Shown here piece by piece: positions 38,041-50,646 of a stretch of DNA of 64,000 bases. The translations under genes and the position numbers were made by a program. Each line of letters opens with the position of its first letter. Positions within the stretch are counted from its first letter, which is position 1. Location: contig NC_063069.1 of assembly GCF_022605165.1 (NCBI RefSeq), positions 4,092,001 to 4,156,000 of the forward strand. Direction: 5' to 3'. Under the pieces are notes generated by a model. It was given only the letters and a program-made list of their open reading frames with translations. It was not told the DNA's origin and ran no database searches. Source of the stretch: Purpureocillium takamizusanense. Lineage: Eukaryota > Ascomycota > Sordariomycetes > Hypocreales > Ophiocordycipitaceae.

Positions 38041-38316
38041 AGACTAAAGTAACGGGTTGGTTAGTCATGCGGATGACCCCTAGCTAGTTGCTTCTTAGCT
38101 AGACGGGTCCCTAGGCGCACCGCAGCTAGGTATACTATACTTTACGGGCGGTGCCAGCCCCTCACTATCGAGGCCACCAAAAGCGGCGGCACTTGCTACC
38201 CGATCCGGTGGCCATAACAGCGCTTTCTATCATTAATCTGCAATCCGCCTTTGCACCTCATGTGATGACAAGACTTTGCATGACGAAATCACATCAGCTT
38301 AATTCATAGGGTCGAG
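38041..38316. other. Transition from RIP DNA to normal DNA
   Basis: Base composition returns to normal within about 50 bases near 38040. The interval then runs to the stop codon of the bZIP gene and probably holds its 3' UTR. No feature of its own was recognised. Confidence 0.5.
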
Positions 38317-40685
38317 CTAACTGCCATGAATGCGTGGTGCCGTTTTCAGGCTACGGTTATTCAATGTTCTAAAAGATCCTAGGCTTGGGGTGCTGATCAA
38401 CGGCCGTCTCAGGCAACCAGAAACTTCTGCCGACAGACCCAGAACGCTCTTGTCCAGATCACGAAGCTGCTCCGATGCCAAAGACCTGACGATTCGCGCG
38501 AGGCCGTCACGAAGATCCGCCAGAGCCTGCGTATCGGCATCGACGTCTGCAAAATCCAACTCCATAACGGTCATGGCGAGTCTACCGATGCGCCGCTTGG
38601 GCAGTTTGGTGCCCGGGACTAAGATGCTCGACATGACATCTCTCAGGATATCAACTCTGTTGATGACTGATGGCGAGGCGCTCGCCACCATGCTGTTATC
38701 TGGTAGCCTACGCGCAGCCAAGTATAGGTAGTGTAGAGCATCCAGTCATAAGCACGACCTGATGAGCTGTAGCAACTGCTCGTCGGGGATGCGTCCAGAG
38801 AACTGCACTAAGAGAATGCTGGCCAGCGCCGTACTAGACCTGTCTCGCTGCCACGATGACGTTTCGTCCGCCGTCAGGGACATAGCCAAGGACCACGACC
38901 TGGGGAGCTGTTGTTTCTTGTCGTTAGCTCGACTGAAGCGACATGTTGTCGGAGTAAGATGGAAAGGCTTCTTACCTCATGCTGAACCGCCCTCTTCAGC
39001 CCCAGCAACGTCTCTCCGGCGTTTGCGGGTACCGTTCCATCCGCACTCTCAACCAGTGGCAACACATGCGGGAACAGGCTACTACCCGCGCTCGCCCTCT
39101 CCTCCACGAGCATTGCCCCCGCCGTCTTCAGAATTTCGTCTTGCAAGCCGTAGCGCTCCCAGGCCGTCCATCCTTTGGCCGCCTGAACAACTTCGTGAAT
39201 GACTTCTGGCAGCCTACTGTTGCGGCTGAGACGCTGCTCGTTGGCCAGCGACGGTGTCGCCGTGCATGTGTCCCGATAGTAGGCCGTGACGAACTCGTCG
39301 AAATTCTCGAATCCGGCGGCCTCTACTTGCTTCATGATGCCAGAAATCTTTTCGTCGAGTGACGCGTTCGCGTTGATCGGCGGCGGAACGGGGCGGAAGG
39401 TATTGGCCGTCGCATCAGTGTTGGCCACTGTCGCGGTCCCATGAGGCAGCGGCAGAGCGCCGCGGAGACTTGGATAGCTCATCGCATCTTCTGAATTACC
39501 AGAGAGGCTAGAGTCTATATCTTTGGCTCTCCAAGTGTCGTGCACAGGGTCGTGGAAGGCAAAGTCCACGCCAACGGGGTGGGTGGATTCGAAAAGATTG
39601 ATGCCCTGCTGTGCCTGCGCCACCTGGCCCATCTCATCTATATCTCCAAGATCAGATCATGTCGAGTCTCATTCTATTGGGGGGTTGATGACATACTCTT
39701 GACTCCAGAAACACCGTGGGCAGGCGGATACTCATATGCAGCACTAGGTTGGGCGTGATCTAGTTTATCGCTCAACAGTTGCTGCCGATAAGCCAGGCAG
39801 TCGCCTGGAATGCTTTCGGGCATGACTCCAGACAGACCATCTTGTTGGTAATGATCGGGAGGAGAGAGTAGGCCATGAGGATGTGACGATGATTGCTGCG
39901 CCAAGAATTGCTGAAGCCCCCTTGGACTGCTAGGAAAGGAGAAAGCCGGCGGATACAATGCTGGATCGGCTGGATCGTCTAGAGAATTCTCGCGATAGAT
40001 ATTTGAATGCATTGGAAGCCTCTGTGCCGTTGCCGCGTGGCCCGCACTTGGCGAAGGCGAGTGCTCGGGCTCAGATAGCCCAACAGCTGGCGAGTGATTG
40101 CTAGACATGCAAGCGTCGCCATTGAATGTTGGCACGACCATGTTTCCGCCATGAGAGCCATGATGGCACGTCGAGTGGTGAAGCTGAAGCCGCTCGTGGG
40201 TATTGACCCGTGCTTGGAGCTCGTCAAGTTTAGCTTTCATGCGATGCCCTGTCATGTCTCCAGTCAGCCAGCCTGCGGCGTGCACGCCCATGGTGATGAT
40301 GTTGTCATGCCAGTGCTCTGCGACTTGACTCACGGTACGTCCTCTGCGCGACTCTGTTCTGGATTCGCTTCTTCTCCTTGGGGTCCTTCACGCGGGTCCA
40401 GTCGTCTTCCTCGCTGAGCTCTTTGGGGTTCGGTAGGGCCGAAGTTGAGAGAGGCATCTTGCGCTTGCGCGTCATCCGGGGGCCTGGTGAAGGGGACTTT
40501 GCGCTTGAGGGCGGCGTGGGTATACACGGCGTCGGCGCCGGAGCGAGTGAAAACGGCGACGTCGTCCTGAAAGACGACGAAAGGCCCGGGTGGTTGACCT
40601 CTTGCTCATCGGCGGCCGCGAAGGCGACCTGGTCGAACGTGGAGGCTATCGAGGCAGGCAACGACCAGGTCTCGGTTAGGGACAT
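38317..40685 (-). CDS. bZIP transcription factor with a possible nonsense codon
   Basis: Exons 40685-40334, 40248-39697, 39637-38976 and 38907 onward; introns of 85, 59 and 68 nt are frame-consistent. The basic region is joined across intron 1 (KDPKEKKRIQNRVAQRTYR then HRMKAKLDELQARV), giving the N-x7-R signature at residues ~110-118. The zipper after it is short, with few heptad leucines. The long remainder has no domain I recognise, but it is clearly coding (for example PEVIHEVVQAAKGWTAWERY). Exon 4 meets an in-frame TGA at 38748-38746, after LIRSCL. The same frame then continues with coding-like sequence (LDALHYLYLAARRLPDNS ...) to a stop at 38317. Three readings are possible: the protein ends at 575 aa, a weak 51-nt intron (GTCGTG...GCGTAG) removes the stop, or a C-to-T nonsense mutation has truncated a ~718-aa protein. 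Role: presumed DNA-binding regulator in the nucleus. Targets are unknown. Confidence 0.8.
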
Positions 40686-43600
40686 GACTGGATCTAGGCT
40701 GTTACCGGACGGACGGCAACACACGGTTGAAGCAGGTGCTCTGGTTTGTTATTGAAGTTGACCGGGGGAAGTGAGAGGCTTTAATGGGAGACGGAATGCT
40801 GAAGGAGGCTGCGAGTCAGGGTGCATGTGGTGTGGCAGGGTTGCGTGTGTATATACGTTCCCGACAACTGCTCGATCCCCATCGTACGGGCCGATGCGTG
40901 CGTCCAGTACCAACGGCGTCTCGCACTCCTTTGGCCCGGGCAGAGGGAAGGTGTAAGTGAGCATGGACAAGGCAGGCAGGGCAGGGTCTGTTGGTGATGG
41001 TAGAGGTACATGTCCTTGATGCAGCTCCAGGTATGTTGTCTCCTTGTAGAATGAGGGTCCTCCCCCCCCCCCTCTCCCCCCTGTCGGGACGACATTAAGT
41101 CGGTTTTCCCGAAAGGGGTCCCAGCCGTGGAGAGCGTGCAAGACAGGCAACTTGACTTGGGGCGCCGCACAAGGGACCCAAGCGCCTCTTGCGATCCCGG
41201 CAGCCGCTCTCTTGTTGATGATGCCACTCCATGTCGCGCCGCCACCAGTACCACGAACCCCTGGGGGTGGCCTCTCGTCGCTCGCTCGCACGCCCCCCTC
41301 CCCTGCGTACTTAACGTAGTTCGTAGACAGTGGAGCCAGGTACGAGTCGCTTCTGCATTTCCCGTCCTGCGGGGTTTCCAGACCGCGGGATCTGGGACTG
41401 GGTGGGTGACGGCGGGCTTGCCGTGTGCAAGGTCAAGTATGTGGCGTGCGAGGCGCTCCGCCGCTCAAACCATAACCCACACCCCCCTTTCGTTGACGCT
41501 CGCCTCTCTTCGTACACGGCATATAGGGCTACAGAGATGACTTCCGTTGCTTCAAACGTATGGAGCTTTCATGATCTGGCGCCCCGCTGTCACTGCCCTG
41601 GCCATACTCGCTGTTGCACCAGACGTCATGCTGCCTCAATGATGGCAGGCTCGTGTCGAGTCTGGTTCCAGTCCGCGTCAGTGTCTGGTCTGGTCTATTC
41701 TGGTCTGGTCCGGTGTAAGTCCGCGGTTGGCGGTTCGAGTCGCGGAACTTGCATCGCAGAAACATGCATCGATGCATGGCAGGCTCCTACTGAGACAACG
41801 ACTACTACGTACGTCCGTACGTATCCGCAAGTATGCGGCAAAGGGTCCAAGTGTTTGGCTGAAGGCACACCCTTGGCGTGCCCATGTGTTCGTTCGGGGC
41901 CTTACTAGAGTTTCTTCATCGCCCATACTTGCGCCGATGGGCTTGGACTCTTCGGCTTGAAGCGATCGCCACCCGCCGCCGCCATCGGCGTAACACCCGA
42001 CCGAGGCGGTTGGCTGCGGTTGCGGGCTCCTAGAGACGTCAGGGCCTCGTCGGGCCGGCAACCGACTTCCGGTTGTCTATAAAAGAACGTACTTCCGTCA
42101 CGCTTTGCAGTGATCCGCAGGAACGCAACCGAAACGGCGTAAACGAGGCTTTGGCGCCACCAGATCGCCCGCGACGCCCGTAGTGTGTGAGTACGGCTGC
42201 GGACCTACCACTTCGCAGAAACGAGCTTTGCATTGTGAAAGTCAATAGCCTATTGCCATGGAAGCGCCGAGGACAGCCTGGCAGAAGGCGGAGAGGGGGC
42301 GGGGGGCTGGAGGCGACGCTGGGACTATGGCGCTGCCATCATACGCCACGACGGGCTGCCGTGGAAGCGACAAGCCATGTTGCTGCTTCGCCAAAGACAT
42401 GCAGCCTTCGCCCCTTCCTAACGCTTTAGGACCTCACCCCCTTTAAGGTGACCACACGCCACCTTCCCAACGGGGCCTGACGGCCGTGGCTCTAACATGC
42501 CAAACCCCACGGCGCCCTCGGTGATCTACAGGCCGACATACTATCCGATGCATCCTTAACTGTCAGGCCCCTTGGACGACGACCACTGTGGTCCAGAAAT
42601 CTCGATGCTCTCTGCGACTCTGATGCGTGCGTCTCGCCGTTGCATGCCTCTATGTACGCCTGGTACCAGTCAGTGGGCGCCAAGCACGGTCGGCCGAGCA
42701 GCTCACTACATGACCCGAAGCAGCGTACGGAGCACTCGTTTGGGCAATTTCACATCTGCTGTAAGCCAACGCATCGACAAAGATATGGTGTGGTCTCTGC
42801 CCTCTGCCCTTTCCGGCGAGGCGGCACTGGAAACAGCTAACATTGCGCGGGTTCGTTCAGTCACTGTTGGCCACAGACGCCGCGCTGCGAGGACCACCAA
42901 AGCAAGACCTCCCCTCCTCCCCATGCAGAGGAAGTGGCACTAGTAGATGACCTGCATTCTTCATCGTCGTAGGTACTGTAGCACTGACGGGAGAGAGTGG
43001 AGCGAGCGGCAGATGCCGTTAGGCAGTGGGTTGCAGCCCAAGCCCCAGCGGGTTGTACATACATGTAGGGACCTGACTCGCCTCGCACCAGGCGCCCAGA
43101 GTACGGGCCAAGGTGAGTTTGTCGCCTACATGATGCGATGTGCTCTTGTCATTGGACCTCGGATGGCCCATCTTACACCGACAGATCGGGCCCGACGCAA
43201 CGCCCACGAGACAACATATGAACGTGACGGCCTTAGACCGTGAGGGTGATGGCAAACGCAGCCCACGCCTAGCCCCCGCCTCGTGCAGAAGAAAAGGCAT
43301 GGAGTACCGAGCCGGTGGTAACAGTCGCGTGGCTAGCGGCCATTAGAGGATACTATTCACTAGCACTGGCAGAGGGAGGGAACCGCGGTCGCCACGGGCC
43401 CTTTGGCTTCCCGTCTCATCAGTTCAGCCTATATATTCCCCTCGTCAACCACTCCCTCGGCGCCTTGCGGCAGGGCTGAGGGCAACCCAGGGGACCCGGC
43501 AGGACGGTGGGGAGCCGTCGGACCCAGTGCACAGCAGGTAATCGATACGAACATCTCCAACCTCGGCCAGTTGTGGCGGCCAGACCTCCGTGGTCACAGC

Positions 43601-46600
43601 TGGATCCTGCCTCTCTGCATGGGGCGGCAGTAAAAGCAACAGCGGCAGCAGGGAACATGTGGGCTTTGGGGGTCGTACATGTACTCGTCATGCTTGAACC
43701 TCGTACGGCTGTGCTGCAGTGTTGGCACAAAGGCAGGGGCTGATCGGGCCCCTGTTCTGTCTCTGTGTTCCGTACGACAGCGAGTGTGGACTTGGGTATT
43801 CATGTCGAGAACATGAAGGCGCCGGCCCAAATGCGCAGTTGGAGGTGACAGATCAACTCAACCACGGAAGCTGTCTCTCGAAACGGGCCTGCTGACCGGT
43901 CACAAACACGGCTTCCCTCTCTGGGCTATGTGGCCAGGTCGGTGCAGCCCGTGGACGCAATCCGTCTAGCCTGCTGGCGGACACATACACAGTACCGAGC
44001 TGGACAAAGAGACCAGAAGCAACCCCTTGCAATTAGGACGACGACGTCGACGTTGTCCTAGCGTCCCTGGGGGAAGCTCGCTCCATCCCCGTCTCTCCAG
44101 CTCCAGAGGGCATCCATCAGTCTCCCAACATTGAACGTGTCCAACGCTTGATAGCCTAATCAGAAACTTACTTTTCCAGCAGCATCTCAAGCTCTGCTTG
44201 GCGGCGCGACATCTATTTTCAGCTGCCGCCCTGTGGCGCCGCAGCATCCGGCCCTTCTCCCGACATACCACCGTTACTAGCTAGTCGACCCCAGCCCAGC
44301 CCGTCCCGGCTGTCGCTGCTCGGCACTCTTTGACCCGCAGGCCTGCCGAGTGTCGTTGGGGGTCAGACGGTTCAGTAATTAAGCCCGGCGTTCTCCGGTC
44401 CCTGAAGCCTCTGTGGTAATTAAGGTCAAGCATGTGCACAAGAGTTCAACTATAGGCTGGCATTCAAATGTTTGCGGGCAAAGGGCTGCCAAGGGGGCTG
44501 ATCATGGCTAAAGGAGGAAGCACAAAGCCGAATAGCCCGCAATTCAGAAGCAGTCGCAAGTACATACGAAGCAGTTAGTAGCAGCAAGCAGAGGCACGCC
44601 ACAATCCCTTCCGTGCAACATACGAACTGGGCGGTGCGGGCGAGACCGAGGGCTATCGTCGCGACAGCCGGGCAAGCTTGCAAAAGTTTCCTTCGATTCG
44701 GGCCTGCCGCCGCCGTCGTCATTTATACGGGGGCAGCACCTGTCCCCTCGCCTGTCAAACCCGGTCCACCCTCGTACTGACACTACCAATTGGCAGTAGT
44801 GCTAGAACATGGACCGCTGCCTAGAGTCGGTGGCTTGCGTTCCCTGGCGCCGCCGCTGTTAGGGAGGTTGACGCTAATCGACCTTTTGCGAAGCGGCAGC
44901 CGGCTACGAGTGAGACAGGCAGGCAGAGGCTGAGCGGAGGCCAACGCCTCTCCAACCACGGCGACCCTGCTGCCGAACGGTGTGGACCTAGGGGCGTCAA
45001 CGTTTGCTTCCACGGGCCGCATAACAAGCAGTCCAACGGCAGGCGAGGTTCGAATGCGCTCTCCCCATCCTGCCAACATAACGGCTCAGCCACATTTCTG
45101 GGCCATATTCTCCCGAGAGCCGAAAGCAACCAGTAAGAAGTTTACTTGTTACAGCACATACATACTATAGCGGCGCAGAGAGACTACTACGACGTAGCGC
45201 CTGAGCCCGGATCGTTGTTGAGTGAGACAGAATCGCGTGTTTCGACGCCATCATGGAATGTTCCGTGAGCGGGTATTCTTCATGTTCGTCTCGACCCCTT
45301 AAACTCCTTTGCAACTAGCTTGCTTCGTGACCTGCCAATTGTGCGCTGACACTCCCCCCTCGACCCCAACCCCCATTCTGCAGGTGACATCGAGTGACAG
45401 GTGTCAACACCGTAAAGGGGCTAGGAGGGAGCACGGCGATTGACCGAATACCGACTGTTTTGATGTCGTTTCCTCCACCTGACGCGGGCGACATCGATTT
45501 GTGGCAAACGCGCTCTCCCTGTTTGTACGCCGTCGATCCCGGCGGGATCCTTCGCCTCCTTGCAGGACTTCGCGTCAAGCCGTCGATCATGACCGTCTCC
45601 TTTGCTTGGCAAACCCACGTGCTAACGGCACTAGGGGGAGACTCCGTTCGTCCGTGCAGACGTGGAAGGCGTCAAGAAGCCAGTTCGTCGTGCCGGCAGG
45701 CAATGCCGCAAACGCCCGGGTCCCCAGAGGAGGATTCGAGTGTGGAGATGGTTAAAGCGGTGTCAAACGGTAGGGGGCCCACGACGGCTATGACCGTGAT
45801 CAATACTACTGTACGTGCTCAAATCCCTGTCCCAGCCCCTACTACGAGGAGGCTCCGTATACGTGCCTATGCGTCGCTGCAAGCCCCCTTGCCTTGGATC
45901 CTCTAGTCCACACGATTGAGACCGACAGCGCCGAAGATGCCCAGTGTGATTCTACGGTCAACGATTCATATACATGAACAGGTTGCTGACCTAGATGCGA
46001 AGTTCCGGGCCGCTGCTCCATCCGCCACAAGATGAGCTTGAAGCAAGCTTCGCCATCATGTTCACGATGGTGCAGAGAATTCAATTCTCGTCTTGGCACA
46101 GCTCATCACCGGTTGACCGCCCCGCGACATGTACACGTAATGTAAGCTCGTGCGTGCAAACGGCTTTAGCCCCTCCACCCTGGATAGATTACTTATCAGG
46201 GGCTTTCATTCACAGGGTGAATCAAGCTTTCCAATAGATTATAACTTTTCAGACTACAAAACCCGACGGGTAATAAAGCCACAAGGTTCATGGTGTTAAC
46301 ATATCAAGGTCGTTTGACCCAGATGCCGCTGCCATCATGCACTGTGAGGGGAGCCGTTATTTTCACTCTGCAGGATTGCGGAGAAGCTTTTTCTTCCAAT
46401 GTCTTGGCGAACCGATTGCTCAGCGGCATTTGACCGCGGGGACATGGAGTGTGGCGGAGTACATGTACGGAGTACGGAGGGCACCCAGTTTTGACCACAT
46501 AGACGTGGGCATTTATGGTCATGACGCGTCCGATGAGATTTTCCGCGGTTTTCGCGGGCGAAGAGAGCGGCTTATGATAACGAAACAGCCAGCTAGAGAT

Positions 46601-49600
46601 AAATTGACTTGCGGTGTGTCCTCTTGTTTGAAAGGAGGAGTTTGTACACTCTAGACATGACGCACGTACACTCTCAGGGATCAATGATGGGGCGCGGTTA
46701 TCTAACTGGAGCGAAACAAGGGCAAATTGCGCGCCCTGAAGATGAGAACAAAAGCGCCGACAACTGCTCTGCTCGCAAGACGTCTGTGGAGCTGCAAGTT
46801 TTCGGAGGTGAATAAAAATTTTCAGCTTGCAACAAACTAAGAACTACACCTGGTCAGAAGCTCGATGGACCGGCTCAATAGCCGACTGAACGCGCGCAAG
46901 GGGCCCCAGTTCCTATGCACACACGCTGCAGCACGCGGTAGCAAACGGCACAGCCGTCAAGTTTCAAAAGCTGCAGGGCAATCATTCGGCTGCATCGGAA
47001 GACAAGACTTGCGATGCTAGCTCACAGGGGGCGACCTTGTACATGCATGTTTTGTTGTCCTACTACGTACGTACATTGGACATCAACGGTGGTGGCAGAT
47101 GAACTGGCCCGCGGGCGGAAGTACTTGCCGCCCATGGCTGATCGCAGCATCCTTTATTACAGCCGTTATGTAGTAACAAGGTCGGGGCATGCGTGCCAAG
47201 GTAGCCTCGAGCCGCTCCGTGGGTTACACGGAAGTGGCCCAGTCCGCTGTCCGGGAACCCTCCGCCCCCAGGGTTGCCAATGATGATTCGTGAGGCCACA
47301 TGCAGGGTATCGAATGACGATGCGCAGGCCATATCGGATCGGGTCACGTTCCTTGCCGCGCGATTCCATCTATCCCCGTCGTTCCTGTGCCCAGAATCAA
47401 GCAAATATCTCCCAGCGCCGAATCCCGGTCTCGTCTCAGGTATTGGGTTGACTCGAGACTCGCGTCGAACCGCATCGGGCAAGCCGCAGCAGCAGCAGCT
47501 CGCACCCGGCATATGGGAACCCTGTCCCTGCTCAACCGCGAGAGGGTCGAGGTCCAGTCTGGAAGCTCACCCAGGGCTAATATCGGTACGTAACGCCCAA
47601 ACAACACTGGTGCTTGGTCATATAGCGTCTGAGCCTTGAGACACTGTTGGTAGTCGCGAACAAGAAAGCGCTGTGATCGTGGGTATGACGTAGCGGCGTG
47701 GCGTTCGCGGGAGCCTCGTGGCGCTGGCCGGTCTGTCTTGCCTGTGCAACTCAGAATACTTCTTGTAGTCAGAGAAGGAGAAGAAGGGGAGGGCGAGGGG
47801 TTACTATCGTACATATGAGCAAGCAGCCGGAGCAGTGAGTCCGAGTAGGGCCTCGAGAGCTGAACACAGCCGCCGCATACCAGCACGCCACGTGTGCTGC
47901 GAGTAGCCAGTTGCGGCAGAACTAAATTAGCATGTACTTTCGTGCTCGCGATGAAGGTACAGCGGGCAGCCCTACAGCGCCGCGTTCAGCTCTTGCCAGC
48001 GAGCGGGGTCTACGCCAGTACTCACGACTCCGGTCTCGAGGTACGCGTGTCGTACAAGGCACGGACGGGGTCTCCACGGATGCATGGGCACCCGGGCGTC
48101 GTCACGCTGCAGAAGAGAGGAAAGCCAAGAAGCCACTCGTCGCTTGCTGTTGTGTCACACAGAAACTCCATGTTCACGCACGCCCGTTTTGTTCCCCTCT
48201 TAGGTCCGACGACTGATATGCACTCTAGGCCGGTGATAAACGGCCAGACAAAACTCGCACCGAGGCACGCCAAGCACAATAGACTTGTGCGACGCATGTC
48301 AAGTCGTTGATTCGTTGGAATGGCACATGCCAGCAGCCCGTGGACTCGGCGCTGAAATATACCGACGAACCGACTTCCTTCTCTGTGTCTTTGCTTGCCC
48401 GACCGACATGTGTGGACGTGAACAGGATCTGGCAGATATAACGTTCAAGTAGTGACCACTTACATAGATGAAGCCCCCGCCATCGTGAGGCTCAAAACAA
48501 GGAAGCTTCAATTACCCAAAGAGGAAATCCGGAGAATCACTGCCAAAACCGCTATTGGTCACGGGCTCCTTATGACAATGTGACAATGCGGGCCAGTTAT
48601 AGCGTCAGATGGAGAGGCGGCCGGGTGACGATGATCGTACATCGACCTACTAGTACTGACCGGTTAAGCTGCGTGTCTAAGACCAGCTTATTAGGCACCA
48701 TGCCGCGTCGAACCGCTTCGGCCCGTTGCTGCAGCCGCAACACGCGCTTCACCATCAATGCGACCCGCGATCTGGCGGATCGCGATCTCGCACAACCGCC
48801 CGCTCCCGCCCGTGTCTCGCGGCCCACCAACCCGAATGCTACTAGTAATATGCAGAGAAAAGGGATGCCACTGGTCGTAGAAGGCTGTCTCAGAGATTCC
48901 ACCGCCCCATATGGCACAAGGATTGAGATGGGCGAGGGCATCGTGAGTAAAGGCATCTCCGGAGCCAGTGTAGGTTGACCGACCCCGACCACCAAAGTTT
49001 TTAGTATCAAGCTGGCGAGTTCCAGTAGGCGATCGAAGATCTGCTGTCGGTTTTGGACGGGATATGTCAATCCCGTCTGGGCCGAGTCGGCATTGTCCTC
49101 GACCAGACGCAGGGCTGAAGGCCTAGACCTGGATTGCATGTAGGACTTGGTAAGCTCCAACCGCAGTGCCGGCCAAAACCACCAGCGTTGTCAATTACAT
49201 GCGCAGACGGAAGATCGGCAGTCAGAACGTCGTCTGTCAGGACTTCGGTGGGCTCCTCCGGCTCATGCAACCCACAAGGGCCTTGCCGGCCCGGCAAGTC
49301 TTAAGCCTCCACTCCCGCAGATTGATGCAAGTGGAAATAACTCGAGTGCAGCGCGAGTGCCATTGCATGTGTGGGCCATGGTACGATTACGATTATCCTG
49401 CTCAGAGGCGTCTGTGGTGATGCCGCGCCGCCACTGGCATGCCATCGTCTCCGCCCCTAGCGCCGCTGAAGGATTCGGGGGGTCGCCGAGGAACAGCGGC
49501 ATCACGGAGGCCAAATAAATTTGGATACATATGGCCTCTCCGAAGCCCGCAGTTTCACTGTCGTCGAGTCATCTTCAGGGCTCTCTGGTGGTGCATCCGC

Positions 49601-50646
49601 TTTGCCGTGCTCCATGTCGCCTTTGTCTATGCTTCGATACCAGCAGAAGGTGGGGGTTGTCTCAGTTGATGATGGCAGACGATCATGAAGTGGACCAGCC
49701 CGCTCACAATAAAAGTCATGTGTCGAACTGGGGTTCAGATCCTCAAGTGACAAGCTCTTCCCCCGCACGCCCCCCCCCCCCCCTTCTCTGTTCCCTGCTA
49801 GTCCTCCAACCCTGCTGATAACACTACTCCTCATGGTTGTAATGACTTTTCGAGATGACCACGCCAAGTCGCTATTACATTCTCTGTGAATTCTCTGTGA
49901 ATAGTAGGTAAGTCAGACTAGCGGTACGGTGGCAGGGGTGATCTTGCAGCAACCCATTGATCTGCGTGGAACATTCTCATTGACTGCGAACTGTGGCTGA
50001 AACTGCCACCGTGACGAGCATCACACTCTCTGATGTAAGGCATCGCGGCACCTTGTCGTCCTCCACGGCCTGTGGGCTGGCTGATCGAACTGAATACGAG
50101 AAGCATACGACCAAGTTCGGCTGGATAGGCCTGTGCCTGCATCGTGAGTCAGTGCCGCCGCGAGGCATGCCACTCCCAACTCATGTGACAATTTATAGCG
50201 GTCAGGTTGGACAATCCATGCAGGCTTCCTCGGTATGGAAAGGCTCCGACACCCTGCCACGTTTTCAAAGATATTCAACATGAGTGACGGAAACAATCGC
50301 CTCATGCCTCCTGCGTGTCTGCTCCTAGGCGGTTGACACTGTGAACGCCACAATCCGCCATGGCATCTTATACAGCCAAGCGATCGATCGATTGCTTTGT
50401 CAGCAGAAGGCTTCATCTCAAGTGTTCCAAAGACACAACACCAACCATGCATCCAGGGTTCCCCCTGACATCACAAGACTACAGAGTAACGCTTTCGCCC
50501 ATCCTATCCGCCTCTCACTCCCCCTCCACGAACAGTCGACAGCGCTCCCCAACTTATCGAACTTAGTAAGGAATCGGCGCGAGCTCGAGCGATTGGGCAT
50601 CGACAGATATCGACCGGATCCATTTCATTCTGTAGTTGTGACCAAC
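40686..50646. other. ~10 kb normal-composition stretch with no recognisable gene
   Basis: The first few hundred bases are presumably the 5' UTR and promoter of the bZIP gene. Beyond that there are many overlapping open frames on both strands of 60-190 codons, as expected by chance in C/G-rich DNA. None shows a domain, a family motif or an exon chain I trust. Simple features seen: C-runs at 41060-41072 and 49769-49782, a 'tctggtctgg' mini-repeat at 41684-41715, and GTACATGTAC palindromes at 43675 and 46459. I found no tRNA or 5S gene. Confidence 0.5.

Noticed and set aside
41712..41745. Possible tRNA 3' half ('ggcggttcgagtcgcgg')
   Set aside because: It resembles a T-loop, but the remaining cloverleaf is absent on either strand.
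41330..41908. Plus-strand open frame of 192 codons upstream of the bZIP gene
   Set aside because: No domain, poor codon texture, and frames of comparable length overlap on the other strand.
45035..45080. Possible tRNA T-arm ('gaggttcgaatgc')
   Set aside because: The T-stem does not pair properly, and no acceptor stem, D-arm or anticodon arm could be built upstream.
47344..47886. Minus-strand open frame of 180 codons in the gene desert
   Set aside because: Its composition is arginine-, serine- and proline-rich, typical of chance frames in C/G-rich DNA. There is no motif and a plus-strand frame of similar quality overlaps it.
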